Shown here one piece after another: positions 1-8,090 of a DNA stretch of 64,000 nucleotides. The DNA is from Pedobacter sp. Leaf170 (GTDB lineage Bacteria; Bacteroidota; Bacteroidia; Sphingobacteriales; Sphingobacteriaceae): the NCBI RefSeq assembly GCF_920984665.1, contig NZ_CAKLBP010000003.1, positions 124,001 to 188,000 of the forward strand, given 5' to 3'. Both the position numbers and the translations under genes were made by a program. The notes beneath the pieces are model-generated. The model searched no databases, had not been told where the DNA came from, and was given only the letters and a program-made list of their open reading frames with translations. The stretch's first letter is position 1. Each line of letters starts with the position of its first letter.

Positions 1-525
1 CAAAACCACTTCTAGGTTCAAAATATATTCGCGGATTGTACCATACTTTACCACTCTCGGGCCACCAGAACCATGTGCAACGTTGCCCCCAATAAAACAA
101 GAACCTTTACTACTCGGATCTACCGGATAGAGCAAACCTTTTTCTGCAACAGCGTTTATAAATTCTTCGGTAATTACACCTGGCTCAACCGTTGCCTGCA
201 AATTTTCGGTATCAATATCTAAAATGGCTTTAAATTTTTCCATTGATAAAGAAACACCACCATAAATTGGTAAGGCAGCACCGCTTAAACCTGTACCACC
301 ACCGCGTGGCGTTACCGGAATATGGTGTTGGTTACAAATCTTAAGTAATTTCGAAATATCTTCTGCAGATGTTGGTTTTACAACAACCTCTGGCTGGTAA
401 CGCAAATCTTCTGTTTCATCGTGACTGTAATTATCTAAACTTTCCACATCCGTAAAAACCTTTTCAGTGCCGATAGCGGCCTTAATTTCTTCTAAAATTT
501 CGGAATTAATTTTTGTAAAATTCAT
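1..525 (-). CDS. FAD-linked oxidase, GlcD type (N-terminal part, cut by window edge)
   Basis: The reading frame opens at an ATG whose complement lies at 523-525 and runs off the left edge, so 175 residues are visible. The protein looks like an FAD/FMN-containing dehydrogenase of the glycolate/lactate oxidase family (PCMH-type FAD domain). The signature is PRGGGTGLSGAALP at residues 73-86, the pyrophosphate-binding loop. It is followed by a VEPGV segment and by GGNVAHGSGGPR, typical of the same FAD fold. Such enzymes oxidise 2-hydroxy acids in the cytosol or at the inner membrane. The substrate cannot be told from this half. The start lies 2 nt downstream of the folB stop, so the two are probably co-transcribed. 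Confidence 0.8.
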   Translation of the reverse strand, partial: MNFTKINSEILEEIKAAIGTEKVFTDVESLDNYSHDETEDLRYQPEVVVKPTSAEDISKLLKICNQHHIPVTPRGGGTGLSGAALPIYGGVSLSMEKFKAILDIDTENLQATVEPGVITEEFINAVAEKGLLYPVDPSSKGSCFIGGNVAHGSGGPRVVKYGTIREYILNLEVVL

Positions 526-527
526 TT

Positions 528-896
528 TTATTTGACTGAGGTATAAGATAATTTAACAAATGAATGCCCGATTTGCCCTGGCATTGGTGGATTTAACTTT
601 TTAATGCTCACATTAACAGTTTCAACAAAGGGGTAAAGCTTAATTACTTTTGAAATAATGTTGTTTAAAACGGTTTCTAAAAGTTTTTGAGTTTTCTTCA
701 TTTCCTCGAGAATGATGGCATTTAAATCTTCGTAATTTACGGTTTGATTTAACTCATCATCAAAGCCCAACGGTAAAAATTCAGTTTCCAAATCGACAAC
801 AAAGTGATTGCCAATAAGTTGCTCTTCAGGATAAAAACCATGAAGTGCAAAACATTTTACATCTTTTAAGGCTACAGTTTGTTTAAAGTGATTCAT
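528..896 (-). CDS. folB: dihydroneopterin aldolase
   Basis: A 122-residue protein of the usual FolB length. It carries the family pattern around residues 10-30 (KDVKCFALHGFYPEEQ, then a Gly and a hydrophobic strand) and, near the C terminus, a lysine in SIKKLNPPMPG, equivalent to the catalytic lysine region of the family. FolB converts dihydroneopterin to 6-hydroxymethyl-dihydropterin and glycolaldehyde in folate synthesis, working as a cytosolic oligomer. The start is an ATG. The downstream oxidase gene follows after 2 nt, implying an operon. The spacer of about 110 nt to the divergent acyl-CoA dehydrogenase gene should hold promoters for both directions. Confidence 0.9.
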   Translation of the reverse strand: MNHFKQTVALKDVKCFALHGFYPEEQLIGNHFVVDLETEFLPLGFDDELNQTVNYEDLNAIILEEMKKTQKLLETVLNNIISKVIKLYPFVETVNVSIKKLNPPMPGQIGHSFVKLSYTSVK

Positions 897-961
897 TGAA
901 GTTTTGTATGGCTCAAAAATAATTTTTATTCGCGAATATAATGCCCATTGCCGTAAATTGT

Positions 962-969
962 TACCTTTG
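962..969 (+). promoter_or_regulatory. -7 promoter element (TAnnTTTG)
   Basis: TACCTTTG matches the Bacteroidota sigma-A -7 consensus TAnnTTTG and lies 38 nt before the ATG of the acyl-CoA dehydrogenase gene. No clear -33 TTTG is visible at the expected spacing, so the call rests on one box. Confidence 0.4.
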
Positions 970-1007
970 AAATGAACGCTTAAACCATAACCAAATTAGA
1001 ATAAGCA

Positions 1008-2198
1008 ATGAGCAAATCAGTGAAAAAAGACTTATACGAGGCCCCAGACTATTATTTGTTAGATGAATTGCTAACAGATGAGCATAAATTAATTCGTGCT
1101 ACAGCAAGGGAATGGGTTAAAAAGGAAGTTACTCCAATTATTGAAGATTATGCGCAAAAAGCAGAATTTCCTAAACATTTAATTAAAGGATTGGCAGATA
1201 TTGGAGCATTTGGCCCGACAATTCCGGTAGAATATGGTGGTGCTGGTTTAGATTATACTGCTTATGGCATTTTAATGCAGGAAATAGAAAGAGGCGATTC
1301 AGGAATTCGTTCAACAGCATCAGTACAAGGTTCCTTAGTTATGTATCCAATTTATGCATACGGTAGCGAGGAACAGCGTAAAAAATATTTACCAAAATTA
1401 GCGAGCGGAGAAATGATGGGCTGTTTTGGCTTAACTGAGCCAGATCATGGTTCTAATCCAGGTGGAATGGTGACTAATATAAAAGATGCAGGCTCACATT
1501 ACATCTTAAATGGTGCTAAAATGTGGATTAGTAATGCGCCATTTGCAGATATCGCCGTAGTATGGGCCAAAGATGAAGCCGGTAAAATACGTGGTATGGT
1601 AGTAGAACGCGGCATGCAAGGTTTTTCTACTCCAGAAACGCATAATAAATGGAGCTTAAGGGCATCAGCAACTGGAGAATTGGTTTTTGATAATGTTCAA
1701 ATCCCGAAAGAAAACGTTTTTCCAGAAATTAGTGGATTAAAAGGACCTTTAGGCTGCTTAAACCAAGCTCGTTATGGTATTGCCTGGGGTGCATTAGGTG
1801 CTGCAATGGATTGTTATGATACTGCACTTCGTTATTCAAAAGAGCGAATTCAATTTGGCAAACCAATTGGCGGTTTTCAATTGCAACAAAAAAAATTAGC
1901 AGAAATGGTTACCGAAATTACTAAAGGTCAGCTCCTGGTTTGGCGCTTGGGTGTTTTAAAAAGCGAAAACCGTGCAACTGCTGAGCAAATATCAATGGCA
2001 AAAAGAAACAGTGTAGAAATTGCATTGGATATTGCCAGAAATGCCCGCCAAATGTTAGGCGGAATGGGCATTACCGGCGAATATTCGATAATGCGCCACA
2101 TGATGAACCTTGAATCGGTAGTTACCTACGAAGGCACGCATGACATACATTTGCTTATTACAGGCATGGATGTGACGGGATTGAATGCATTTAAGTAA
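1008..2198 (+). CDS. acyl-CoA dehydrogenase, glutaryl-CoA dehydrogenase-like
   Basis: A 396-residue flavoenzyme of the acyl-CoA dehydrogenase superfamily. GCFGLTEPDHGSNPGGM (about residues 138-154) is the FAD-binding signature, and RIQFGKPIGGFQLQQKKLA is the second family signature. The C-terminal TYEGTHDIH places a glutamate near residue 375 where glutaryl-CoA dehydrogenases have their catalytic base. Overall resemblance to GcdH is stronger than to short-chain enzymes: it has the N-terminal EHKLIRATAREW helix and ends in ITGMDVTGLNAF. It would oxidise and decarboxylate glutaryl-CoA to crotonyl-CoA in lysine/tryptophan breakdown. Substrate choice is inferred from similarity only. It is transcribed alone or with the next gene, 45 nt downstream. 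Confidence 0.85.
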   Translation: MSKSVKKDLYEAPDYYLLDELLTDEHKLIRATAREWVKKEVTPIIEDYAQKAEFPKHLIKGLADIGAFGPTIPVEYGGAGLDYTAYGILMQEIERGDSGIRSTASVQGSLVMYPIYAYGSEEQRKKYLPKLASGEMMGCFGLTEPDHGSNPGGMVTNIKDAGSHYILNGAKMWISNAPFADIAVVWAKDEAGKIRGMVVERGMQGFSTPETHNKWSLRASATGELVFDNVQIPKENVFPEISGLKGPLGCLNQARYGIAWGALGAAMDCYDTALRYSKERIQFGKPIGGFQLQQKKLAEMVTEITKGQLLVWRLGVLKSENRATAEQISMAKRNSVEIALDIARNARQMLGGMGITGEYSIMRHMMNLESVVTYEGTHDIHLLITGMDVTGLNAFK

Positions 2199-2243
2199 GG
2201 AGCAGGAATTTAATAGATTTAAGGATTTTAAGATTAATAGTTG

Positions 2244-2624
2244 ATGAGAGACTATAAAAAATACACATACATACCCGCAACACCAGAAGAAGTTTATTTA
2301 GCGCTTACAAAAGATATTAGCATTAAACTTTGGACTGGTGCTGAAGTGGAGTTTGAAGAAAAACCAGAAACAGAATTTTCTTATTGGGATGGTGATATTG
2401 TTGGAAAAAACTTAGCGTTTGAAACCAATAAAAAAATTGTTCAGCAATGGTATTTTGGTGAAGAAGGTGAACCTTCAATTGTTACGATTAAACTTCATGA
2501 GGATAAAAAAGGAACTTCGTTAGAGTTTAAACAAACCAATATACCTGACGAGGATTATAAAGACTTTACCGAAGGAATAGAAGAATATTTTATAGGAGGA
2601 TTAGTGGATTTCTTTGAAGAATAA
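2244..2624 (+). CDS. START-like / SRPBCC (AHSA1-type) domain protein
   Basis: A 126-residue protein of the helix-grip SRPBCC fold. It opens with KYTYIPATPEEVYLALT, the usual first strand and helix. It continues with a KLWTG loop, alternating strands and WYFGEEGEPSIVTIKL, and ends in an amphipathic helix (EGIEEYFIGGLVDFFEE). The ATG at 2244 is preferred over the TTG just before it. Members of the fold bind hydrophobic ligands or assist Hsp90; Bacteroidota carry many without known function. It lies 45 nt after the acyl-CoA dehydrogenase gene and may be co-transcribed. Confidence 0.7.
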   Translation: MRDYKKYTYIPATPEEVYLALTKDISIKLWTGAEVEFEEKPETEFSYWDGDIVGKNLAFETNKKIVQQWYFGEEGEPSIVTIKLHEDKKGTSLEFKQTNIPDEDYKDFTEGIEEYFIGGLVDFFEE

Positions 2625-2673
2625 AACATAATTATGCTTACGGCTGTTTAAATTCAAATCAAAATTTAAAATT

Positions 2674-2886
2674 ATGAATAAAACCGTTGGACTCGTACTA
2701 ATAATTGTTGGAATTGTAATGCTGGTTTGGACAGGCTTTACTTACACTAAAAAGGAAAAAGTTGTTGATGCTGGTCCGATACAAATATCGGCTGATAAAG
2801 AAAAATCAGTAAACTGGCCGCCTTATGTTGGTGGCATTGTTTTAGTTGCTGGCGTGGTTGTTTTTGTAGCATCTAAAAGAAAATAG
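2674..2886 (+). CDS. small two-segment membrane protein, unknown function
   Basis: A 70-residue protein with two hydrophobic helices (about residues 5-24 and 49-66), separated by a charged loop (KKEKVVDAGPIQISADKEK) and ending in a basic tail SKRK. The pattern suggests both termini on one side of the inner membrane with the loop on the other. I do not recognise a characterised family. Starts at ATG. The 3' end is followed at once by a palindromic repeat that separates it from the convergent lysA. Confidence 0.6.
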   Translation: MNKTVGLVLIIVGIVMLVWTGFTYTKKEKVVDAGPIQISADKEKSVNWPPYVGGIVLVAGVVVFVASKRK

Positions 2887-2890
2887 AAAA

Positions 2891-2950
2891 TTTGTCATTC
2901 TGAGCTTGTCGAAGAACAATAAAGTACTTCGGCAAGCTCGATGTGACAAA
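2891..2950. repeat. palindromic repeat, TTCTGAGCTTGTCGAAG family
   Basis: The left arm TTTGTCATTCTGAGCTTGTC is mirrored by a right arm ending GACAAA, with AGCTTG/CAAGCT inside, forming a hairpin of about 60 nt. It fills the gap between two convergent genes and could terminate both. A half copy of the same sequence is at 16886-16910, and a decayed one seems to lie at about 22490-22514. Confidence 0.75.
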
Positions 2951-2953
2951 GTT

Positions 2954-4126
2954 CTAAATCTCGTTACTGTAAACCGTTCTTATTGCGTCTCTCAAATTGT
3001 ATTTTGATGCCATAACTTCTCCGTAAGCACCTGCGCTACGAATTGCAAAAACATCTCCTCTAAAAGATTCAGGTTGTTCTACTTCTTTGCCAAAGCAATC
3101 TGTACTTTCGCAAATCGGTCCAACAATATCATATTTAATAACTTCAGTAGTCTGACTTCCGTTTTCTGACTTCTTACTTAAATTTTCAATTTTATGGTAA
3201 GCCTGATATAATGCCGGACGCATCAATTCTGTCATGCCTGCATCCAATACTACAAAATTTTTCTTCTTGCCTTTTTTAATGTATAAAGCTCTGGTAATTA
3301 ATGATGCAGATTGTCCAACCAAGGCTCTTCCTAATTCAAAATGAACCTCTTGGTTTGGTTTAATCTCTAAAAAATCTTTAAATATTTTAAAGTAAGATTT
3401 AAAGTCGGGTATTTGATTGTCTGGATTGTAATAATCGATACCTAAGCCACCACCAACATTTAAAATTTCAACAACGAATCCTTTTTCCTCAAACCATGTA
3501 CAAAATTCATTAACACGAACGCAAAGATTTTTGTAAACATCTAAATTTGTAATTTGAGAACCAATGTGAAAATGTATGCCAATAAATTTAAGGCTTTTGG
3601 ATGCCTTTAAAGTTTCGGCACATTCTGGTAAATCCCATGAATTGATGCCGAATTTATTTTCATCTAAACCTGTTGTAATGTTGTGGTGCGTGTGTGCATC
3701 AACATTTGGATTTATACGTATAGCAACTTGCGCAGTTTTACCTTTAGCCGAAGCCAATTCATTTAAAACTTCTAACTCCTGAATAGACTCTACATTAAAG
3801 CAGAAAATATCTAAATCCAGTGCTTCATTTATTTCTTTATCGGATTTACCTACTCCGGCAAAAACAATTTTCTTATTATCGAAACCAACTTCTACAGCTC
3901 TTCTTACCTCTCCGGCACTTACACAATCGGCACCAAAGCCTATGTTTTTAATTTGCTCCAGCAAAACTGAATTGAAGTTTGCTTTTAGTGCATAATGTAT
4001 GTGAAACTGATATGGAGCTGCAGCTTCAGCACAAGTGCTTAAAGTTCTTTGCAGTAATTCTGTATCGTAATAATAGAATGGCGTTTCAATATTGTTAAAC
4101 TTTGATATATCTTTATCGGCGAACAT
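2954..4126 (-). CDS. lysA: diaminopimelate decarboxylase
   Basis: PLP-dependent fold-III decarboxylase that converts meso-diaminopimelate to lysine, the last step of lysine synthesis, in the cytosol. Starting at the ATG at 4126 gives 390 residues, a normal LysA length; the TTG two codons upstream is less likely. Visible motifs are HYALKANFN, with the PLP-binding lysine near residue 50, the HIGSQ motif, a glycine-rich GGGLGIDY phosphate loop, and the C-terminal ICESTDCFG, whose cysteine comes from the partner subunit in known enzymes. AAGGAA sits 9-14 nt before the ATG, a rare Shine-Dalgarno-like site here. Aspartokinase lies upstream on the same strand, so two steps of the aspartate-lysine pathway are adjacent. 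The start codon overlaps that of a small gene on the other strand. Confidence 0.92.
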   Translation of the reverse strand: MFADKDISKFNNIETPFYYYDTELLQRTLSTCAEAAAPYQFHIHYALKANFNSVLLEQIKNIGFGADCVSAGEVRRAVEVGFDNKKIVFAGVGKSDKEINEALDLDIFCFNVESIQELEVLNELASAKGKTAQVAIRINPNVDAHTHHNITTGLDENKFGINSWDLPECAETLKASKSLKFIGIHFHIGSQITNLDVYKNLCVRVNEFCTWFEEKGFVVEILNVGGGLGIDYYNPDNQIPDFKSYFKIFKDFLEIKPNQEVHFELGRALVGQSASLITRALYIKKGKKKNFVVLDAGMTELMRPALYQAYHKIENLSKKSENGSQTTEVIKYDIVGPICESTDCFGKEVEQPESFRGDVFAIRSAGAYGEVMASKYNLRDAIRTVYSNEI

Positions 4127-4295
4127 GTTCAAATTCCTTATTATAATTTTAATTTTATTCTTTGGGCTTATTTATTGGGGTAACTATCTCGACTTAAAGC
4201 ATGGAAGAATTAACCAAAAACAATACAACGGTAAGATTCGATTTTTCATCGTTTTACTTCTTATCGTATTATTCCTCTTTTTTATCAGAAAATGA
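4125..4295 (+). CDS. 56-residue putative membrane micro-protein
   Basis: ATG at 4125 gives two strongly hydrophobic helices (about residues 3-18 and 36-53). They flank a polar loop GNYLDLKHGRINQKQYNGK, and the end is basic (FFIRK). The start shares the CATG tetranucleotide with the lysA start on the opposite strand. Its stop TGA overlaps the ATG of the next small gene (ATGA), an arrangement normally under selection in real operons. A longer in-frame version from 4092 would run into lysA and is less likely. No family recognised. Both small genes occupy the whole 318-nt gap between lysC and lysA, antisense to both. Confidence 0.5.
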   Translation: MFKFLIIILILFFGLIYWGNYLDLKHGRINQKQYNGKIRFFIVLLLIVLFLFFIRK

Positions 4296-4456
4296 AGATA
4301 GTTGCAGCCATATTTATAGCTCTTATTATTTCTTTAGGATTATTTAATTCTTACAGGAAATACAAAAATGAATTATTACCAGCAAACTTTTTAGCTTTTC
4401 ACATGATTTTGGGTTTGCTGATAATTATTGGATGTTTGTATCTCCTATTCGAATAA
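4292..4456 (+). CDS. 54-residue putative membrane micro-protein
   Basis: Reading from ATG at 4292 to TAA at 4454-4456 gives 54 residues with two hydrophobic segments (about residues 4-18 and 34-53) around a polar SYRKYKNELLPAN loop. The ATG overlaps the preceding stop by the ATGA arrangement, so the two are probably translationally coupled. The 3' end overlaps the 3' end of lysC by 12 nt, tail to tail. Unknown function. It could form a two-component membrane complex with its neighbour; this is inference from layout and topology only. Confidence 0.45.
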   Translation: MKIVAAIFIALIISLGLFNSYRKYKNELLPANFLAFHMILGLLIIIGCLYLLFE

Positions 4457-5758
4457 CCTGTTGTGCAAACTTCTTAAAGCTTCCGTTTTATATTCACTTA
4501 AAATTAATAAAGAAACATTGTAATTGCTTCCGCCGTATGAAATCATACGGATTGGAATGTGTTTCAATCCCTCTAAAACTCTACTTGCAAAACCATGTTT
4601 TTCTGAGCCAAAATCTCCAACAACACATACGATACTGTGATCTGTATCAACTTCTACAGTTCCGAAGCTTTCTAATTCTTCAATAATTTTTGAAAGATTT
4701 CCGGTTTCATCAATAGTTAATGAAACAGCAACTTCTGAAGTGGTAATCATATCAATTGGTGTTTTATAACGCTCAAAAACTTCGAAAACACGACGTAAGA
4801 AACCATAAGCTAATAACATTCGGCTCGATTGAATGCGAATAGCCGTGATGCCATCCTTAGCCGCAATTGATTTAATTTTTCCTTTCTCGCTATCGTGTGT
4901 AATTAAAGTTCCAGAAGCACTTGGTTCCATAGTATTTAGCAAGCGAACAGGAATTTTGTATTTCTGCGCAGGAAAAACTGATTGTGGATGCAAAATTTTT
5001 GCTCCAAAATACGCCAACTCGGCAGCCTCATCAAAAGATAATTGAGCAATCGGCTTGGTTCCTTTAACAATACGAGGGTCGTTATTATGCATACCGTCTA
5101 TATCCGTCCAGATTTGAACTTCCTCAGCAAGAATTGCAGCACCCAATAAAGATGCTGTATAATCACTTCCTCCGCGGCGTAAATTATCAACTTCACCAAA
5201 ACTATTACGACAAATATATCCTTGTGTAATGAAGAGTTTATTGTTTTTATGTTCCTCCAACAAAGGCATTAAATGTTTCGTTGTAAAAGCAATGTCTGGT
5301 TCACTGTCTTCATCAGTTTTCATAAAATCTAACGCAGGTAGCAAAACTGAATCTACACCAATAGATTTTAAATAAATGTGATATAAAGTTGTAGATAATA
5401 ACTCACCTTGTGCCAATACAACTTTTTCTTCAATTGGCGTAAAAATATCATTTGCCAGGCCGGCTAAGAAACCGAAATGATAATCAATCACTTCGTTTCC
5501 CTGATCTTGAAATTCTGCAGACGGCAATAATTCTACTACAAAGGTTTTATATTTTTGATATAAGTTTTCTATACACTCGCTACCCTTCTTCTTATCACCA
5601 GCTAAAAAATAATTTGCAATTTCTACTAAACTATTTGTTGTACCAGACACGGCTGATAATACTACAATCTGTTCTTCATTTGGATTAATAATATCCAATA
5701 ACTTCGTCATGCGCTCAGGACTACCTACAGAAGTACCCCCAAATTTTAATATTTTCAT
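4445..5758 (-). CDS. lysC: aspartate kinase
   Basis: A 437-residue monofunctional aspartokinase that phosphorylates aspartate at the head of the lysine/threonine/methionine/diaminopimelate pathway. MKILKFGGTSVGSPER at the N terminus is the kinase signature. RRGGSDYTASLLGAA and WTDIDGMHNNDPRIV follow in the catalytic domain. The last 140 residues hold two ACT-type regulatory segments, for example around ITAIRIQSSRMLL and SIVCVVGDFG, where an amino acid, likely lysine, would act as feedback inhibitor. It lacks a homoserine dehydrogenase part. lysA is next downstream on the same strand, and a 23-codon reading frame lies just upstream. Confidence 0.92.
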   Translation of the reverse strand: MKILKFGGTSVGSPERMTKLLDIINPNEEQIVVLSAVSGTTNSLVEIANYFLAGDKKKGSECIENLYQKYKTFVVELLPSAEFQDQGNEVIDYHFGFLAGLANDIFTPIEEKVVLAQGELLSTTLYHIYLKSIGVDSVLLPALDFMKTDEDSEPDIAFTTKHLMPLLEEHKNNKLFITQGYICRNSFGEVDNLRRGGSDYTASLLGAAILAEEVQIWTDIDGMHNNDPRIVKGTKPIAQLSFDEAAELAYFGAKILHPQSVFPAQKYKIPVRLLNTMEPSASGTLITHDSEKGKIKSIAAKDGITAIRIQSSRMLLAYGFLRRVFEVFERYKTPIDMITTSEVAVSLTIDETGNLSKIIEELESFGTVEVDTDHSIVCVVGDFGSEKHGFASRVLEGLKHIPIRMISYGGSNYNVSLLILSEYKTEALRSLHNRLFE

Positions 5759-5769
5759 CTAGTTAATAA

Positions 5770-5841
5770 TTATTTTAGCTGTAATAAGAAGAACACAATT
5801 TCTATTGTGCCTACCAGAATATAAAAATGCAATTCAATCAT
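5770..5841 (-). CDS. possible 23-codon leader reading frame before lysC
   Basis: ATG (complement of 5839-5841) to TAA (5770-5772) encodes 23 residues beginning MIELHFYILVG and ending FFLLQLK, mostly hydrophobic. It ends 11 nt before the lysC ATG. It has no run of lysine, threonine or methionine codons, so it does not look like a classical attenuator peptide. It may be a small membrane peptide, a translational coupler or chance. Confidence 0.25.
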   Translation of the reverse strand: MIELHFYILVGTIEIVFFLLQLK

Positions 5842-5937
5842 TTTTAATACTGGATTTTCTTTATTATTGTATCGGGGCGTGAAATTAAGCAAAAGCTACT
5901 TAAAAGCAACAACCTCAACAAAATAAAATTTGGAACG

Positions 5938-5954
5938 GTTGAAAATATTTCAAC
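5938..5954. promoter_or_regulatory. inverted repeat between lysC and phosphohexomutase
   Basis: GTTGAAA-ATA-TTTCAAC has perfect 7-nt arms around a 3-nt centre. It lies in the 259-nt divergent spacer, about 64 nt before the mutase ATG and 180 nt before the lysC ATG. It is a candidate operator; nothing identifies the regulator. The rest of the spacer shows nothing I can name. Confidence 0.25.
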
Positions 5955-6017
5955 AATACCAAACTTCATGAATTAAATTTTGTTCAACACCAGATATTAA
6001 ATTAAAAATACAGCTCA

Positions 6018-7754
6018 ATGCAATCAATTGACCAATCAACACAGGCCACAATTAATCAGTGGTTAAGTGGAAATTACGACGAAAAAACTAAGTCTGAAAT
6101 CCAAGCGCTTGTAGATAAAGAAGCAACTACAGAACTTGTAGATTCATTTTATAAAAGTTTAGAGTTTGGTACTGGCGGTTTACGCGGTATAATGGGCGCC
6201 GGTTCTAACCGTATTAACAAATATACAATTGGAACGGCAACTCAAGGTTTAGCAAATTATCTGAATAATAAATATCCAGGTGAAAAAATCAGTGTTGCCA
6301 TAGCTCACGATAGCAGAAACAATTCTGATTATTTCGCAAAAATTACCGCTGATGTTTTCTCGGCAAACGGTATTCATGTGTACTTTTTCGAAGCATTAAG
6401 ACCAACCCCTGAGTTGTCTTTTGCTGTCCGTCATTTTGGCTGCAAAAGTGGAGTAATGTTAACGGCATCGCATAATCCAAAAGAATATAATGGTTATAAA
6501 GCCTATGGAGCCGATGGTGGTCAGTTTACATCACCAGATGATAAATTAGTGATTGATGAAGTAAACAAAATTCAAAGTATTGATGAAGTTAAGTTTAACA
6601 GAGTTGATGCAAACGTTGAATTAATCGGCGAGGCAGTTGATAAATTGTATTTAGATGGAATTACTGAACTTTCAATTTCTCCTGATGCGATTAAAAGACA
6701 GCACGATTTAAAAATTGTTTATTCACCAATTCATGGAACAGGCATAACTTTGGTACCAAAAGCGCTTGAGCAGTTTGGTTTTACTAATGTTACTGTTGTT
6801 GAAGAGCAAAGCAAACCTGATGGTAATTTCCCAACTGTTGTTTATCCAAATCCAGAAGAAAAAGATGCTTTAACTCTGGCTATGAATAAGGCTAAAGAAA
6901 TTGATGCTGATTTGGTTTTAGCAACTGACCCAGATGCCGACCGTGTTGGTATTGCCGTTAAAGATAATAATGGCGAATGGGTATTGTTAAATGGTAACCA
7001 AACCGGAAGTTTACTAATTAACTACATTGTTTCAGCTTGGGAAGAAAAAGGAAAACTTACCGGAAAAGAATATGTGGTTTCTACAATTGTAACCACGAGT
7101 TTAATCAAAGCCATCTGTGATGCTAAAAACGTTGAATATTTTAACACCTTAACCGGTTTTAAATGGATTGGTCAAATTATAACTCAGCTACAAGGTGAAA
7201 AAACTTTTATAGCTGGTGGCGAGGAAAGTTATGGTTATTTGGTTGGCGAACTAGTTCGCGATAAAGATGCGGTTGTTTCAGCTGCTTTTATTTCTGAAAT
7301 GACTGCCTACTACAAGGATAAAGGTGCGAGTTTGTATAATGCGCTTTTAGACATGTATGTTGATTATGGCTTATACAAAGAAGACTTAGTTTCTCTAACC
7401 AAAAAAGGCAAAACCGGAGCTGAAGAAATTAAGGCAATGATGGAGAAATTTAGAAATAATCCGCCAGCATCATTAGGCGGTTCTAAAGTTGCTATATTGA
7501 AAGATTACGAGTTAAGCCAGGAGACAGATTTAGCAACCGGAAAAGTTACCAAATTAGATTATCCGGCTTCTGACGTATTGCAATTTATTACAGAAGATGG
7601 AAGTATTGTTTCTGCCCGCCCGAGTGGTACAGAACCGAAAATTAAATTTTATTGCAGTGTAAATGCGCCATTGGCAGATAGAGCAGATTTTTCAAAAGTA
7701 AATGCAGCGTTAGGCGATAAAATTAATGCTGTAATGGCCGATCTGCAAGCGTAA
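6018..7754 (+). CDS. phosphoglucomutase/phosphomannomutase family phosphohexomutase
   Basis: A 578-residue alpha-D-phosphohexomutase, of the length seen in the PGM2-like bacterial group. The phosphoserine loop TASHNPKEYNGYK puts the active serine at about residue 151. The metal-binding loop is DPDADRVGIAV, the sugar-recognition loop GGEESYGY, and the C-terminal phosphate-binding loop RPSGTEPKIKFY; all four active-site elements are intact. It interconverts glucose-1-phosphate and glucose-6-phosphate (or mannose or pentose equivalents) for glycogen, envelope sugar or nucleotide-sugar metabolism. A strong terminator follows, so it is probably monocistronic. Confidence 0.9.
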   Translation: MQSIDQSTQATINQWLSGNYDEKTKSEIQALVDKEATTELVDSFYKSLEFGTGGLRGIMGAGSNRINKYTIGTATQGLANYLNNKYPGEKISVAIAHDSRNNSDYFAKITADVFSANGIHVYFFEALRPTPELSFAVRHFGCKSGVMLTASHNPKEYNGYKAYGADGGQFTSPDDKLVIDEVNKIQSIDEVKFNRVDANVELIGEAVDKLYLDGITELSISPDAIKRQHDLKIVYSPIHGTGITLVPKALEQFGFTNVTVVEEQSKPDGNFPTVVYPNPEEKDALTLAMNKAKEIDADLVLATDPDADRVGIAVKDNNGEWVLLNGNQTGSLLINYIVSAWEEKGKLTGKEYVVSTIVTTSLIKAICDAKNVEYFNTLTGFKWIGQIITQLQGEKTFIAGGEESYGYLVGELVRDKDAVVSAAFISEMTAYYKDKGASLYNALLDMYVDYGLYKEDLVSLTKKGKTGAEEIKAMMEKFRNNPPASLGGSKVAILKDYELSQETDLATGKVTKLDYPASDVLQFITEDGSIVSARPSGTEPKIKFYCSVNAPLADRADFSKVNAALGDKINAVMADLQA

Positions 7755-7775
7755 TTCACTTCACAATTAATGATG

Positions 7776-7814
7776 AAAATCCCTGATAATTATTTTTGTC
7801 AGGGATTTTTTTTT
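7776..7814 (+). terminator. rho-independent terminator after the phosphohexomutase gene
   Basis: Stem AAATCCCTGA / TCAGGGATTT with an AT-rich loop, followed by a run of Ts. It begins 22 nt after the stop codon. Confidence 0.85.
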
Positions 7815-7836
7815 AAAAATTACTAGATATAATTTG

Positions 7837-7858
7837 AAAGATAAGATTTCTTATCTTT
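7837..7858. promoter_or_regulatory. palindromic operator of the toxin-antitoxin pair
   Basis: AAAGATAAG-ATTT-CTTATCTTT has perfect 9-nt arms around a 4-nt centre and ends 19 nt before the antitoxin ATG. The right arm overlaps TATCTTTA, a near match to the TAnnTTTG -7 box, so bound antitoxin would block transcription. Autoregulation through such palindromes is the rule for vapBC operons. Confidence 0.6.
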
Positions 7859-7877
7859 ACACTAAGAAAATTAAACT

Positions 7878-8090
7878 ATGATGGAGATAATTTTAAATGA
7901 CGATATAGAGCAGGATAAAATTGATGCATTGTTACATTTTTTAAAGTCACGAAATATAAAGGCTGAATTAAGAACAACAAAGGCTAATGTAAAAAAACAA
8001 CCATCAGATTTTTCTTTGTCAGAAGGAATTTGGAGTGATTACTCCATTTCACCAAATGAACTCAGGACTAAAGCCTGGAAGAAATCATGA
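7878..8090 (+). CDS. type II antitoxin, VapB-like
   Basis: A 70-residue protein directly upstream of a PIN-domain toxin and overlapping it by 4 nt (ATGA). It has a mixed charged N-terminal half (LNDDIEQDKIDALLHFLKSR, probable helix). The C-terminal half contains SLSEGIWSDYSISPNELRTKAWKK, of the kind that wraps around and neutralises the toxin. It would bind the toxin and the palindrome upstream. The translation start is one of two consecutive ATGs (7878 or 7881). Assignment is by position and length; the DNA-binding class is not clear from sequence. Confidence 0.7.
   Translation: MMEIILNDDIEQDKIDALLHFLKSRNIKAELRTTKANVKKQPSDFSLSEGIWSDYSISPNELRTKAWKKS

Noticed and set aside
4432-4686. 84-residue frame on the plus strand over the 3' end of lysC
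   Set aside because: Antisense to a conserved ACT domain, Cys/Leu-rich, no start signal. The shorter frame 4292-4456 in another register is preferred.
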